64,000 nucleotides of DNA from Cyanidiococcus yangmingshanensis (taxonomy: Eukaryota; Rhodophyta; Bangiophyceae; Cyanidiales; Cyanidiaceae): contig VWRR01000001.1 of assembly GCA_013995675.1 (NCBI GenBank), positions 868,001-932,000 on the forward strand, written 5' to 3'. Under the pieces are notes generated by a model. It made no database searches. It saw only the letters and a list, made by a program, of their open reading frames with translations, and was not told the origin of the DNA. The position numbers and the translations under genes are program-made. Each line of letters begins with the position of its first letter. The first letter of the stretch is position 1. Below are positions 55,084-64,000 of this stretch, in pieces.

Positions 55084-57348
55084 ATGTTTGTTCTTACGAA
55101 CTCTGGATGTATCGCAGGTACGTCTTTCAAAGGTACGCGTCTTGAACGGAGAGCACTTGTCCAGCAACAGGGAGCTGGGGGTCGTGGAGCGCAACTCCGT
55201 CGAAATGTGGCTCGAGGCCGCCAGCATGGCATCGGGGTGTTCGCGGTCATGCAAGACCATGGGCCGGAGGCTCCGCTGCCGCAGCAGTCGGAACGGCCGC
55301 TGCCAACGCCGAACTTGCCCGATGAGCACTTTTCCAAGCAGACACCAAGCATGCGTTCCTCTCGTGGAGGAGCGCTCTATCCCGAAGGTGAGTATGACGT
55401 GATTGTGATTGGTGCGGGACACGCGGGCTGTGAAGCGGCCTTGGCATCAGCTCGTCTGGGCGCACGAACGTTGCTCCTGACCATGAACCTGGATCGGATT
55501 GCGTGGCAGCCGTGCAACCCTGCTGTCGGTGGTCCAGCCAAGTCCACATTGGTGCACGAAGTGGACGCGCTGGGTGGCTGGATTGGGAAAATCGCGGACC
55601 GGACTTATCTGCAGCGACGGGTTTTGAACCGCGGTAAAGGCCCAGCAGTGTGGGCTCTGCGTGCACAAACAGACAAACGGGAGTACTCGACGGAGATGCG
55701 AAAAGTACTGGAGCAAGCCGCAAATTTAGAGATTCGCGAAGGTATGGTTTATGACCTAGCGCTGGGTCCGAATGGCGAGGTCAGCGGTGTAGAGACCTAT
55801 TTCGGTGGGGCGTTTCGGGCTCGAGCGGTGGTGCTCACCACCGGTACCTTCCTCGGCGGTACCATTTGGGTCGGGAACAAGTCCATGCCTGCCGGTCGAG
55901 CTGGTGAACCGTCCTCTTTCGGGCTTACGGAGACGTTGCAGAACATGGGATTTGAGACTGGCCGCTTGAAAACCGGGACGCCTCCACGGGTGGACTCCCG
56001 CACCATTGATTACTCGGTGATGGAGCCGCAGCCGTCGGACCCCGATGATCATTGGTTCAGTTTTGATCCCTTAGAATGGAATCCAAGGAGTGACATCATT
56101 CCCTGCCATCTGACCCGGACAACCGCCGAAACGCACCGGATCATTCGGGAGAACCTTCACCTGACACCCAAGTACGGTGGGTTTATGAGTTCTACCGGGC
56201 CGAGATACTGTCCTAGCATTGAGGACAAGATCGTTCGCTTCGCAGAGAAAGAGAGCCATCAGATCTTCATTGAGCCGGAAGGCCGCACCATTCCCGAGGT
56301 CTACGTTCAAGGCTTCTCCACCGGGATGCCCGAATCCGTCCAACTCGCGATGCTGCAGTCGATACCCGGCCTGGAGAAGTGTCGAATGGTTCGGCCCGCC
56401 TACTCTGTGGACTACGACTACCTCCCGGGTTGGCAGGTCTATCACTCCCTTCACAGCAAGAAAATCGAGGGTCTCTTTCTGGCTGGCCAGGTGCTCGGCA
56501 CTACTGGATACGAAGAGGCCGCTGCTCAGGGTATCATCGCGGGTGTGAACGCGGCCCGTTTCGCCCAACGACGGAGCCAATCGGATTTGATCATGCTCGA
56601 CCGAGATGAATCCTTCATCGGCGTCATGATCGACGACCTCTGCACAAAAGAGCTCGATGAACCGTATCGCGTTCTGACCTCACGCGCCGAATTTCGGTTG
56701 CTGCTTCGGGCGGACAACGCGGACGAGCGCATGACTCCGCTGGGGCGTGAACTCGGTCTCCTCGACGACCGTCGTTGGAATCTCTTCCAGGAAAAGATGA
56801 TGCGCATCGAGCGTCAACGCGAGCGGCTCGAGAAGAAAACGATTCGCGGCGACAGCGAGATTGCCCGCCAGATTCAAGAACGATGTGATGTGGGCAACAT
56901 CCAAGGCGTCGTCTCGCTGGCGGATCTCTTACGGCGACCGCGGCTGGGTCTAAGTTTGCTCAACCAACTGGGTCTCGTCAACGATGCGGAGCCGGACCTC
57001 ACTGGCTACGACTGGGAGACGATTGAAATTCGCATCAAATACCAGGGCTATATCGAGCAACAGAAAGATACAGTCCGCCGACTCAAAGCTGAATACAGTC
57101 GAGTCATTCCGGCCGATATTGATTACTACGCAATCACACAGCTTAGTCGAGAGAGCATGGATCGATTAAGCAAAGTGCGGCCGTCGACCCTGGGTCAAGC
57201 GGTGCAGGTAGGCGGCGTCAAGCCTGCCGATATCCTGGTGCTGCTTGTATGGCTCGAGCGCTACCGACGCAGTGCGGCTGAGGGTGCCGTCCCAGCTGCA
57301 GATGCCAACAAGGCGACGGTTACGCCTGTGGTCAGCGTGGAACCCTGA
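55084..57348 (+). CDS. MTO1: organellar tRNA uridine-5-carboxymethylaminomethyl enzyme MnmG (GidA, MTO1)
   Basis: MnmG with MnmE modifies the wobble uridine of certain tRNAs in bacteria, mitochondria and plastids, using FAD. The 754-residue frame is intact. The FAD-binding motif DVIVIGAGHAGCEAALASAR starts at about residue 105, then PCNPAVGGPAKSTLVHEVDA, VVLTTGTFLGGTIWVG, TGPRYCPSIEDKIVRFAEKE and the signature AGQVLGTTGYEEAAAQGIIA. The helical C-terminal domain has TSRAEFRLLLRADNADERMT and IDYYAITQLSRESMDRL. About 100 residues precede the core, basic at first, consistent with a targeting peptide; a later ATG (for example M56 or M90) could also be used. Whether it serves mitochondria, plastid or both cannot be told. 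Confidence 0.96.
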   Translation: MFVLTNSGCIAGTSFKGTRLERRALVQQQGAGGRGAQLRRNVARGRQHGIGVFAVMQDHGPEAPLPQQSERPLPTPNLPDEHFSKQTPSMRSSRGGALYPEGEYDVIVIGAGHAGCEAALASARLGARTLLLTMNLDRIAWQPCNPAVGGPAKSTLVHEVDALGGWIGKIADRTYLQRRVLNRGKGPAVWALRAQTDKREYSTEMRKVLEQAANLEIREGMVYDLALGPNGEVSGVETYFGGAFRARAVVLTTGTFLGGTIWVGNKSMPAGRAGEPSSFGLTETLQNMGFETGRLKTGTPPRVDSRTIDYSVMEPQPSDPDDHWFSFDPLEWNPRSDIIPCHLTRTTAETHRIIRENLHLTPKYGGFMSSTGPRYCPSIEDKIVRFAEKESHQIFIEPEGRTIPEVYVQGFSTGMPESVQLAMLQSIPGLEKCRMVRPAYSVDYDYLPGWQVYHSLHSKKIEGLFLAGQVLGTTGYEEAAAQGIIAGVNAARFAQRRSQSDLIMLDRDESFIGVMIDDLCTKELDEPYRVLTSRAEFRLLLRADNADERMTPLGRELGLLDDRRWNLFQEKMMRIERQRERLEKKTIRGDSEIARQIQERCDVGNIQGVVSLADLLRRPRLGLSLLNQLGLVNDAEPDLTGYDWETIEIRIKYQGYIEQQKDTVRRLKAEYSRVIPADIDYYAITQLSRESMDRLSKVRPSTLGQAVQVGGVKPADILVLLVWLERYRRSAAEGAVPAADANKATVTPVVSVEP

Positions 57349-57929
57349 ATCTGCATGGATTTCAAAATGCTATGAATAAAGCACGCCGCGAGTGCTGGCT
57401 CAGTGAATCACGATGATGGGGTGTGTTGGTTTCGAGAGAAACACGGCCACGCAAGTCTGATCATTTGGGAATCTTAGGGAATTGCTCCAGATGAGTAACT
57501 ACTTTTCCAAAAAGGGTCCGGTGCTGGCGCGGACGCAACGTAGCTATCCGTTTCCGAAGACGGGATGTCGTTCGAGGTCTGCTGGACCGGACCGGGGCTG
57601 GCCTAGGCCCCGGTCTGATTGCGTATAGTTATTCCCAGAGACGCAAGCCGCCGCGACCGAAACAGCGTACGGGAGCCGTGCCCAGCCTCTCGCCTCATTC
57701 GTTATTCAGTTTCGGATCAGGCGTTGTTTGTGCTAGCGAACGATCCGATGCGTCCCGGGGTGAATCAACGCTCGGTCCTTGGGAAGCGCAGCGCGTCGAG
57801 CTTGCAAACGCTGGATCGATTGATGGTCTCGTGCAGCGACCCATCGGCACTGGGATTACTCGATTTCAGCAACTTGCTCTGCGTGAAGTTGCAGAAACTC
57901 TACACGATGAACATAGTTGGATGACCGGA
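57349..57929. other. stretch between convergent genes
   Basis: About 580 bases between the 3' ends of MnmG and uL3m. Short frames on the plus strand (57619-58070) have no domain. No RNA gene was seen. Confidence 0.5.
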
Positions 57930-59048
57930 CTAGGTCGCTTTCGTGGAGAGGTTCTCCAGGATCCAGGCGTTCTTTCGAGGCGCCGCGAACCAGTCTGTGG
58001 GGGTCTCCGTTGGCGACTGGTCGGCAGTTGCTGTCTCCGTATCGACGCTGGATGTCGGGAACGGTGGTAACTGGGGTAGGTCGGCCCACCATTTAAGGCC
58101 GCTATGCTTCACTGCGTCGCGAACAAGCACCCAGTTCCCTGCATGACCCGGAACCGGGCCTGACACAAACAGCAGGTTTCGACTGCAATCAATACGCTCA
58201 AGCCGCAAGTTCTGCACCGTTGTTCGACGACCGCCCATACGCCCGGGCATTCGTTTACCTTTGAAGACGCGACCAGGATCCTGGCGCTGACCTGTGGCTC
58301 CCAAGGAACGATGCGTAAGCGAAACGCCATGGGAGGCAGGCAGACCACTAAACCCGTGGCGTTTCATAACACCCTGGAAGCCTTTGCCCAGACTCGTACC
58401 CGTCACATCCAAATATTGACCCGGTACAAAGTGACGAACAGTGATAGGGGTTCCCGGTTGCACACAAGCAGCTGCAGCGGGCGCTACTCGAAACTCTGCC
58501 AGCTTCTCCTTTACATCACAGCCGGCATAAGCGCAGTGGTAACGATGAGGCTTCTTCGCTTGATAGGGACGCATAAAGCCTGCACCGATCTGCACGCTCC
58601 ACTCTGAGAGCCCTTTCAATGGTGAAGCGTTGTCGGGAAGTCGCTTCACTTGGATGACGTGGTTGTTGTCGACGTGCAGCACGGTTAGGCAGTGGTATAC
58701 TCCGTTGGCATCCCAGTATGGCAGCATTCCGATCTTGCGGGCGATAACTCCTAATCGGCGCACCAGACCTTGATAGAGTTCCGTCAGTGGCTCCTCGCTG
58801 GGCGGTGGCAGGACCGTGACGCGACGCTGCAATGGCAGCGCCTCTCTGGCAGTACAGAGGGAGCGAGCCCGCCAGCCGGACCCAACTGCACTGATGAACC
58901 GCCGTAGCACGGAAACACTCATGGCGCTGTCCATGCACTGCCGTTCTTCTGGCCCAGTCTCGGTTTCTGATGCCGCTCCTCCAGCGCTGGTTGATGAACA
59001 CCAGGATCGTCGAGCGTTTTCGGAGAGGGACCTGCCGTAGCGGCGCAT
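57930..59048 (-). CDS. MRPL3: mitochondrial large-subunit ribosomal protein uL3m
   Basis: uL3 is an early-assembling protein near the peptidyl transferase centre. The intact 372-residue frame contains RRLGVIARKIGMLPYWDANG, CLTVLHVDNNHVIQVKRL, the L3 signature region DVTGTSLGKGFQGVMKRHGF and ASHGVSLTHRSLGATGQRQD with RMPGRMGGRRTTVQNLRLER, all of bacterial type. Red algal plastid genomes usually encode their own rpl3, so a mitochondrial role is favoured. In-frame ATG codons occur at 59048 and 58922; the latter begins MSVSVLRRFISAVGSGWRAR, a good amphipathic presequence, and may be the true start. The C-terminal 40 residues are Thr/Ser-rich and not conserved. Confidence 0.93.
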   Translation of the reverse strand: MRRYGRSLSENARRSWCSSTSAGGAASETETGPEERQCMDSAMSVSVLRRFISAVGSGWRARSLCTAREALPLQRRVTVLPPPSEEPLTELYQGLVRRLGVIARKIGMLPYWDANGVYHCLTVLHVDNNHVIQVKRLPDNASPLKGLSEWSVQIGAGFMRPYQAKKPHRYHCAYAGCDVKEKLAEFRVAPAAAACVQPGTPITVRHFVPGQYLDVTGTSLGKGFQGVMKRHGFSGLPASHGVSLTHRSLGATGQRQDPGRVFKGKRMPGRMGGRRTTVQNLRLERIDCSRNLLFVSGPVPGHAGNWVLVRDAVKHSGLKWWADLPQLPPFPTSSVDTETATADQSPTETPTDWFAAPRKNAWILENLSTKAT

Positions 59049-60105
59049 GGGTCCCGTCGGGGACGCGTCGCTGGAGCCGAATATGCTGAGGCGAACGCTC
59101 TAGACACCAAGGTTTCTGTCTCTGGCGCTGGTGTGAGTTTCCGTCTCCTGATCACGTAATGGGCAAGTTCTTTGAATTGATCTGAAGACGGATCGTATCT
59201 GCTTTCGCTACTGCTTGAGCCGTGATTGAAGACTGCCCACCTGGTTGCGCACTTTTACGGGATGCTGCTCGAGACTTGGGTGCTGCGTCTATCGATCGAA
59301 AGACGGGCGCAGTAGTCCTGGAGCCTCACGTCGTTCTAGTCGGCGTGAAGTACGGTTGACTATATGGGTAGTGAAAGATTTTGAGGGCGCGTCGCTCTAC
59401 TCTCTGGAGTTTAGGGTTGCTCGGTCCAGGGCGCGGCGATCGGACTATCCGGCGAGTCGAGCGGTGTTGTTCCGGGACGTCTGTGTGTGTGTGTGTGTGT
59501 GTGGATGCGAGCTGCTTGCTCTGGGTCCCCAAGGATGCAGCGGTTCATCCGACGGTCATGATGCTTGCGTCGTGAACCGTGGCTAATGCCGTGCCTCGCG
59601 CATGCGTTGTTCGCGATATCGCCAAGGACTTGCGACCTATGCATGATCTGAGAGGTGCACGAAACCCATGCAGAATAGAGCCAACTCATCAAGTAACAAG
59701 CGTCTATGATGTTCCGTGTCGGTTAGATGTTCTCATGCGAGGCCAGCAGGAGCACACGCTCGTCTGGGAACCGTTTGAAGTGCGCGCCCCCGCCAGTTCA
59801 CGTTTCGTAGACGAATTACGATTCTGTAGCGTCGATGGAACGCGAGCGTATCGTACCGGTCAACGCAACGGATTCCATGGGTAAGAATTCCAGTGGTCTT
59901 CTTTCGATCAGATCAACCTCTATGGGTCTGTTGATACGAGCAAAGTGAACCGGCAACGGCGCTGGTACTCGCAATGTCGTTGGATCGCCTCCGTGCAGCG
60001 GCGTCTATGTCAGCGTTCATCCGTACGAACACCCGTGTCGGTGACTCCGCTGCAATATAGGCCGTCCGGTCTGCCAATGACATCGCCCCATGGTTGTTCG
60101 ACGCA
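59049..60105. other. inter-gene stretch, about 1 kb
   Basis: This lies between two minus-strand genes. It contains the uL3m promoter and a GT microsatellite listed separately. Frames up to 113 codons have no recognisable domain. Confidence 0.45.
59482..59503. repeat. (GT)n dinucleotide microsatellite
   Basis: Eleven uninterrupted TG units in the 5' flank of uL3m. Open frames through it give Cys-Val repeats, which are not real protein. Confidence 0.92.
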
Positions 60106-60904
60106 TCATCGATCCTGGGAAGAGGCATCAATTCGCTCTCCTCGCTCCTGCGGACGTTGCACAGAGTTTCTATCTACCTTGTCCGCTGTGGACCGATGGG
60201 TCCGCCTCCGAAGCCACTCAACGAGGACTGACTCACGCATCTTGGCAGCGATCCGGTGAAGCCAAGAAGCCAACCCGTGAGGTGTTACATTCGTCTGCGA
60301 CGAAGATGCATCCAAGTGCTCCATGTTGTTCTTCGAGGCGGCCGCCTCCATAGAGGCATTCCAGTTTCGCAGCGAACGGCCGAGCGAGCCCTGTTCGAGG
60401 CGTCGTCGAAGGCGGCTTGGCACGCTTTCGGGGCTCCGCATTGCTGAAGCAAAACTCTCCAGGTCTCTCGTGCCAGTATACCAGAGTAGAACTCGCCAGC
60501 CAATATATCCACCACACGCACAGAGCAGCGTGCCGTACACGAGTGCCAGGGAAGCTGCCCTCAGCGCTGCTGCATGCACTCCTGAAGCCGGGCCAGTCAT
60601 CTTTTCGCAATGGTTGACCCTGTTTACTGGCTGGGTCGACCCTATAGGTGGAACCGAGTCGTTCGTAGCTGTTCTCAGCTCACGTTTTCTGAGTCGCGTG
60701 AACAACGCGCCGCTTACCAGCGTCGTGGAGAAGAACACGCCAACAGCGAATCGCCCCAGCCTGAACTTTGGTCAGTACTGGACGGTTCGCTCGCATCAAC
60801 CCGAAATCTTCGCCTCGACTCGCTTCCATGCTCGCCCACGCATCGTACGTAGAGCGAGTCCCGATGGACGCGAGGGGCTCCTCGCGCTCATCGGCCCTGG
60901 CCAT
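60106..60904 (-). CDS. TMEM242-like small membrane protein
   Basis: TMEM242 is a two-pass inner mitochondrial membrane protein reported to help assemble ATP synthase in animals. Here the second membrane segment and what follows fit well: ALRAASLALVYGTLLCACGG, then WRVLLWYTGTRDLESFASAM, against the family's ALRALGWGTL and an LGVxSMxEFRxKM-like ending. The first membrane segment GRFAVGVFFSTTLVSGALF ends in a basic RLRKREL, also as in the family. The start, MARADEREEPLASIGTRSTY, is in the preceding frame (ATG at 60904), joined by one skipped base near 60765. Corrected length is about 265 residues, longer than the animal protein because of a basic C-terminal tail. The similarity is short, so this remains a proposal. 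Confidence 0.5.
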
Positions 60905-61702
60905 ACGTCTGCAGCAGTTTGCCACACCCTGAAAAACACCAAACGTCAGAAGCCGCTTCAACAGCGCAATCTTTAGCACCGTAAATCCCTCTCAATGCTC
61001 ACTCTCCAACAGGATTTTCACGCCATCGTCACCGTTCATGCACCTACCGCGATCGCGGCAGCGCTCGCAGAGGACGCGAACACTGCGGCTCGCGCCGACA
61101 TGGGCGCCTGCGCACGCAGCGCCCCAACGAACGTTCACGAACAGAGACCGGCTTTGATGAAAAAGAACCAAGAATCATCACCTACTTGACCATACATCTT
61201 CATGTTTCAGGAAATATCCGTCTGAATAGACTCCATGATATTCGTCACGTATGGCAACGCGTTCCCGCCGAGTGCTTGGCACCAAGAATACGACGATATC
61301 GCTTGGAGGCGAGACCTTGTCCGCAACGTGCTCCAGACCAGCAGCTTTCAAATGCTTATGATCCTCGCACATATGCAGTGCAGATAGAGAGACAGAGGGA
61401 CTGATGCCTTATTTTCGTAGATATTCTCGTGTATGGAGGCATGCTTGATGCGAGAAGCGGTGTGCTGCACACTCGTCTGCGGGGATGCTGATAGGCGGGG
61501 GCGGGACTGTCCACCTTGCGGGCCGGCGCGGGCCGTCGTGGCGAGACGCACCTCCTATTGGCTAGACTGAGGAACTTGAGGACGAAGGGCGCGGTTCCTT
61601 TACGGACGAGGAAATCACAGGTCTGCGCTCGTTGTGCACCGGTGATCAACAAGGAACGATCCATCTGTCGTGTTGTGACTTTGGTTGTGGACGCTGATCG
61701 CT
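60905..61702. other. stretch between divergent genes
   Basis: About 800 bases with the promoters of the TMEM242-like and TOM40 genes. Frames up to 102 codons have no domain. Nothing else was recognised. Confidence 0.45.
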
Positions 61703-62768
61703 ATGGCGTCCACGTTCAAGACGACGGGAGGTGCTGCTAGCGCGTCGGGTTACGGTGGCGACTCGGCGACTACACCAGGGACGACTGTGCAGCGCCACGA
61801 ACAACCGTCCTTTATGACGGGTGCTCCGGCTTATACGTCCTCGAGCTGGTGGTGGCGAGCGATCGAACGAACCGAGCTGCCGAACCCGGGCGCTTACGAG
61901 GAGATCAACCAGGAAGCGAGCGCGGTGCTGCGTCCGAACCTATTCGATGGGACGCGATTCGATATGAACCTCCCGATCACGCCGACACTCTCGACCGGTC
62001 ACTCGATTGAAATGGGTTCTTCGCAGGCGACTCCAGGGTATGCGCTCTCCGTGAACTATATAACCAGCACGTTGATCGCGGTTTCACGGATGGATATGAG
62101 TGGTCGATTCAACGGGCGGGTCTTTTACACCCATACACCACGTCTGATCTCGAAACTTTTGATCAGTCGTCAGCCGGCAGAGGACCCTGCAGCGGCGGCA
62201 GCGATGTTGGCGGCAGCAACTGGTGGGGCAACTGTCGCATCGCCTTCGAATACAGCAACGACCACGGTGATGTATGATCTGGACTATCGAGGGAGCGACT
62301 ACTCGGCGAATCTCAAGGTCGGCACCGGTGGGGTCGTCTCGGTCGCGTACATGCAGAGTATTGTGCCATCATTTTCTATGGGCGGCGAGGGATTCTTCCA
62401 GATGCGAACAAGTTCAGTGCGTTGACGGCGGCGGCACGATATCTCACGACTGATGGGATTTTCTCAGCGACCGTGGCGAGTTTCGGACCAGTTGTAGCAT
62501 CCTACGTGCATCGAGTGAATCCTCGAGTCTCTTTAGCTGCCGAGCTCTTCTGGGATGCTCGCAGTCGAGAGTCGTACTTGACTGCTGGCTATAAATTCGA
62601 TCTGCGATCCGCGACCGTGATCGGACAGGTGACCTCGCTGGGAAAGTGGCAGCCATGTTGGAAGAGAAGCTGAGCCCCGGTGTAAGTTTTCTTCTCTCAG
62701 GGGAGATTGATCACCGCCAACAACAATACAAGTTTGGGTTTGGCTTGCAGATTGGTGGCTCTGCCTAA
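61703..62768 (+). CDS. TOM40: TOM40, mitochondrial outer-membrane import channel
   Basis: TOM40 is the beta-barrel pore of the TOM complex. The ATG at 61703 opens a Gly/Ser/Thr-rich N terminus, then PGAYEEINQEASAVLRPNLF with FDGTRFDMNL, the family's entry to the barrel (PGxYExhxxExxxVhxxxxFxGhxhxh). Beta strands of alternating character follow. The C-terminal half continues in a second frame (SALTAAARYLTTDGIFSATV, NPRVSLAAELFWDARSRESY) and the last strands in a third (VAAMLEEKLSPGVSFLLSGE, YKFGFGLQIGG, stop at 62768). Unlike most genes here, both changes (near 62401 and 62643) are in the sense of a missing base; the second sits in GGAAAG, as if one A of AAAA were lost. Corrected length is about 355 residues, normal for TOM40. 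Confidence 0.92.
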
Positions 62769-63128
62769 CCGCGTCGCCTCGGATCGCATGCATGAATGAT
62801 AGGCCTTGTGTGGCCATTCGGGTACCATCTCTCCAGTGCACTGCCCGAACGGGATGTATTCCAAAGCAACAACTTCACAGGCCCGTATCTCGAGCAACAA
62901 AAGAGCACAGAAGCGAGCCTCGAACGCTCTCTCTACCCGCGAACGCTAGGTTCGCTCCACGCGTGATACACGACGCAGGCCCAAGCCAGCCAGTGCCGCG
63001 CGCGTAACGTGTGCTCACCACGCCCAAGGACAAGCACCATGGCGAGATGGAAAGGATGCGCTCACTTCCCAGACTCCGAAGCGAGACTACAACGCGCTCA
63101 ACGAGTGGTCATATCGGTATCGATTGGT
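62769..63128. other. stretch between convergent genes
   Basis: About 360 bases between the 3' ends of TOM40 and the TEN1-like gene. No gene or RNA was seen. Confidence 0.5.
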
Positions 63129-63741
63129 TCAGCGGTCTCGTCGAGACCCTGTCGCGAAGATGCCTCTGCCGCCTGATCCTACAAAGGCAGTCGCAGCTTC
63201 CACGCAGGCGAAATATTCTCGTAAATATGCCTCCCGCTCGCGCAGGACCTGCTCGTACAGAACCATATCGAGTCCGTCCACACAACGTAGAGCGACTGCG
63301 TCGAGAAGGACCTTGGCTGTGACGTGGGACTGGTGGTCGTTCGGCCGCCCCCCGACGGTACCCCCGTCACGCTCAGGGGAGTATCGAAACCCAACGAAGC
63401 TTTCGGTGAAAAACCATTTGGGTAGACGGAGTTTGGGGTGCGTCGCCAGGCTGCTCCACGTTGCGGTTGGCGGCGTGTCGGGTACCGAATAGAGTCGACC
63501 AGTGACTTCGACCAGCGCGCCAATACGAATGCCTTCCGGTAGATGACCGCCCATATGAACACCTAGTCGCCACGTTCTATACTCTAGTACCAGGAACGCA
63601 ACGTCGGGGCAAAACTGGGCCAAGCGAGCAACAACCCGCACAGTCGTCTGCGTTCGCGTCAAGTGAGCCGCTTCCGCAACGAGCCTCTCAAAAGTGATCA
63701 GGAGCGCAGGCTGCAAGTCCGCTGTCCGTCGCAGCCATCAT
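63129..63741 (-). CDS. OB-fold protein, TEN1-like
   Basis: TEN1 is the small OB-fold partner of STN1 in the CST complex, which caps telomeres and aids fill-in synthesis. The frame reads LLITFERLVAEAAHLTRTQT, then VRVVARLAQFCPDVAFLVLE and GIRIGALVEVTGRLYSV, an OB-fold strand pattern matching TEN1's start. After a non-conserved insert it ends ALRCVDGLDMVLYEQVLRER, closely like the last helix of TEN1-type proteins (DGLDxxLYxxAL). It has no ATG in its own frame upstream. An ATG pair at 63741 (MMAATDSG) lies one base out of register and would join near 63717. Corrected length is about 203 residues against 120-125 in animals, the excess lying in the insert. Another OB-fold family member, such as an RPA-like protein, is possible. 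Confidence 0.5.
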
Positions 63742-64000
63742 GCCGCGTGGCCCCGAAACACAGCAACAACAAACCGAAACAACTTGTGTAGAACGTGACG
63801 TCCGACTGCAACGTCCTCGTTCGAAGGTCCGAGCTCCGTTACTGCGCTGGTAGAAGCGCGCGTGACCTGAACGAACGTCCGTCTCGAGTTTTCTATTGTT
63901 TCTAGTCGCTTGGTCGGTTTCGGGTCTTGTTATCGCAGTTTCGGTCTCAACGAGCAGAGAAAAGCGATGCACTGTAGAAAAAAAAGTGTCCGCATCACAT
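63742..64000. other. window end, 5' flank of the TEN1-like gene
   Basis: The last 260 bases show no separate gene; the promoter of the minus-strand TEN1-like gene should lie here. Confidence 0.45.

Noticed and set aside
59461-59520. Cys-Val repeat peptide
   Set aside because: It is a translation of the GT microsatellite.
3577-63741. Tiny introns as the cause of the frame changes
   Set aside because: Family residues on both sides of most junctions are adjacent, leaving one surplus base and no room for splice sites.

Overview
This 64 kb window comes from a compact nuclear genome, most likely a unicellular alga with a small genome; a cyanidiophyte red alga (Cyanidioschyzon type) fits best. The evidence is GC-rich DNA, about 25 eukaryotic housekeeping genes at roughly one per 2.5 kb, almost no introns, a transit-peptide-bearing DXS of the plastid MEP pathway, and organelle-type MnmG and uL3. 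The species is an inference; no rRNA or organelle DNA is present. No CRISPR array, transposon, provirus or convincing tRNA was seen. The only intron I can support is a 94-nt GC-AG intron in a glutamate decarboxylase gene.

Layout. 1-15 kb: a two-repeat DUF760-like protein (+), then on the minus strand CHO2-type phosphatidylethanolamine methyltransferase, DXS, Pol I subunit A43 and a VPS37-like ESCRT-I protein. 14-23 kb (+): a targeted inositol-dehydrogenase-like oxidoreductase, SmD1 and AP-1 gamma adaptin. 23-35 kb: GRP170/HYOU1 (-), a possible glycosyltransferase (+), a carnosine-synthase-like ATP-grasp ligase (+), an unrecognised TPR-like gene (-) and the rRNA methyltransferase RRP8 (+). 36-45 kb: proteasome ATPase RPT3, a secretory DnaJ and a DHHC palmitoyltransferase (all -), then glutamate decarboxylase (+). 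45-64 kb: glucosidase I (+), condensin CAP-H (+) overlapping 2-oxoglutarate dehydrogenase E1 (-) tail to tail, MnmG (+), mitochondrial uL3 (-), a TMEM242-like protein (-), TOM40 (+) and a TEN1-like OB-fold protein (-).

The genes do not form one pathway. Two loose themes appear: the secretory pathway (GRP170, DnaJ, glucosidase I, CHO2, AP-1, DHHC) and mitochondria (TOM40, OGDH, uL3m, TMEM242-like, probably MnmG).

The dominant oddity is that about half of the conserved genes are interrupted by single-base frame changes. I count about 25, and about 21 are in the same direction (one extra base). They cluster by region: the coding sequence between about 46.7 and 59 kb shows none. An insertion-biased error in the assembled sequence is the simplest explanation, but the strong asymmetry and a repeated TACTGGC context in CHO2 make programmed +1 frameshifting worth excluding. 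Gene spans below cover all frames; predicted lengths assume each frame change is corrected.
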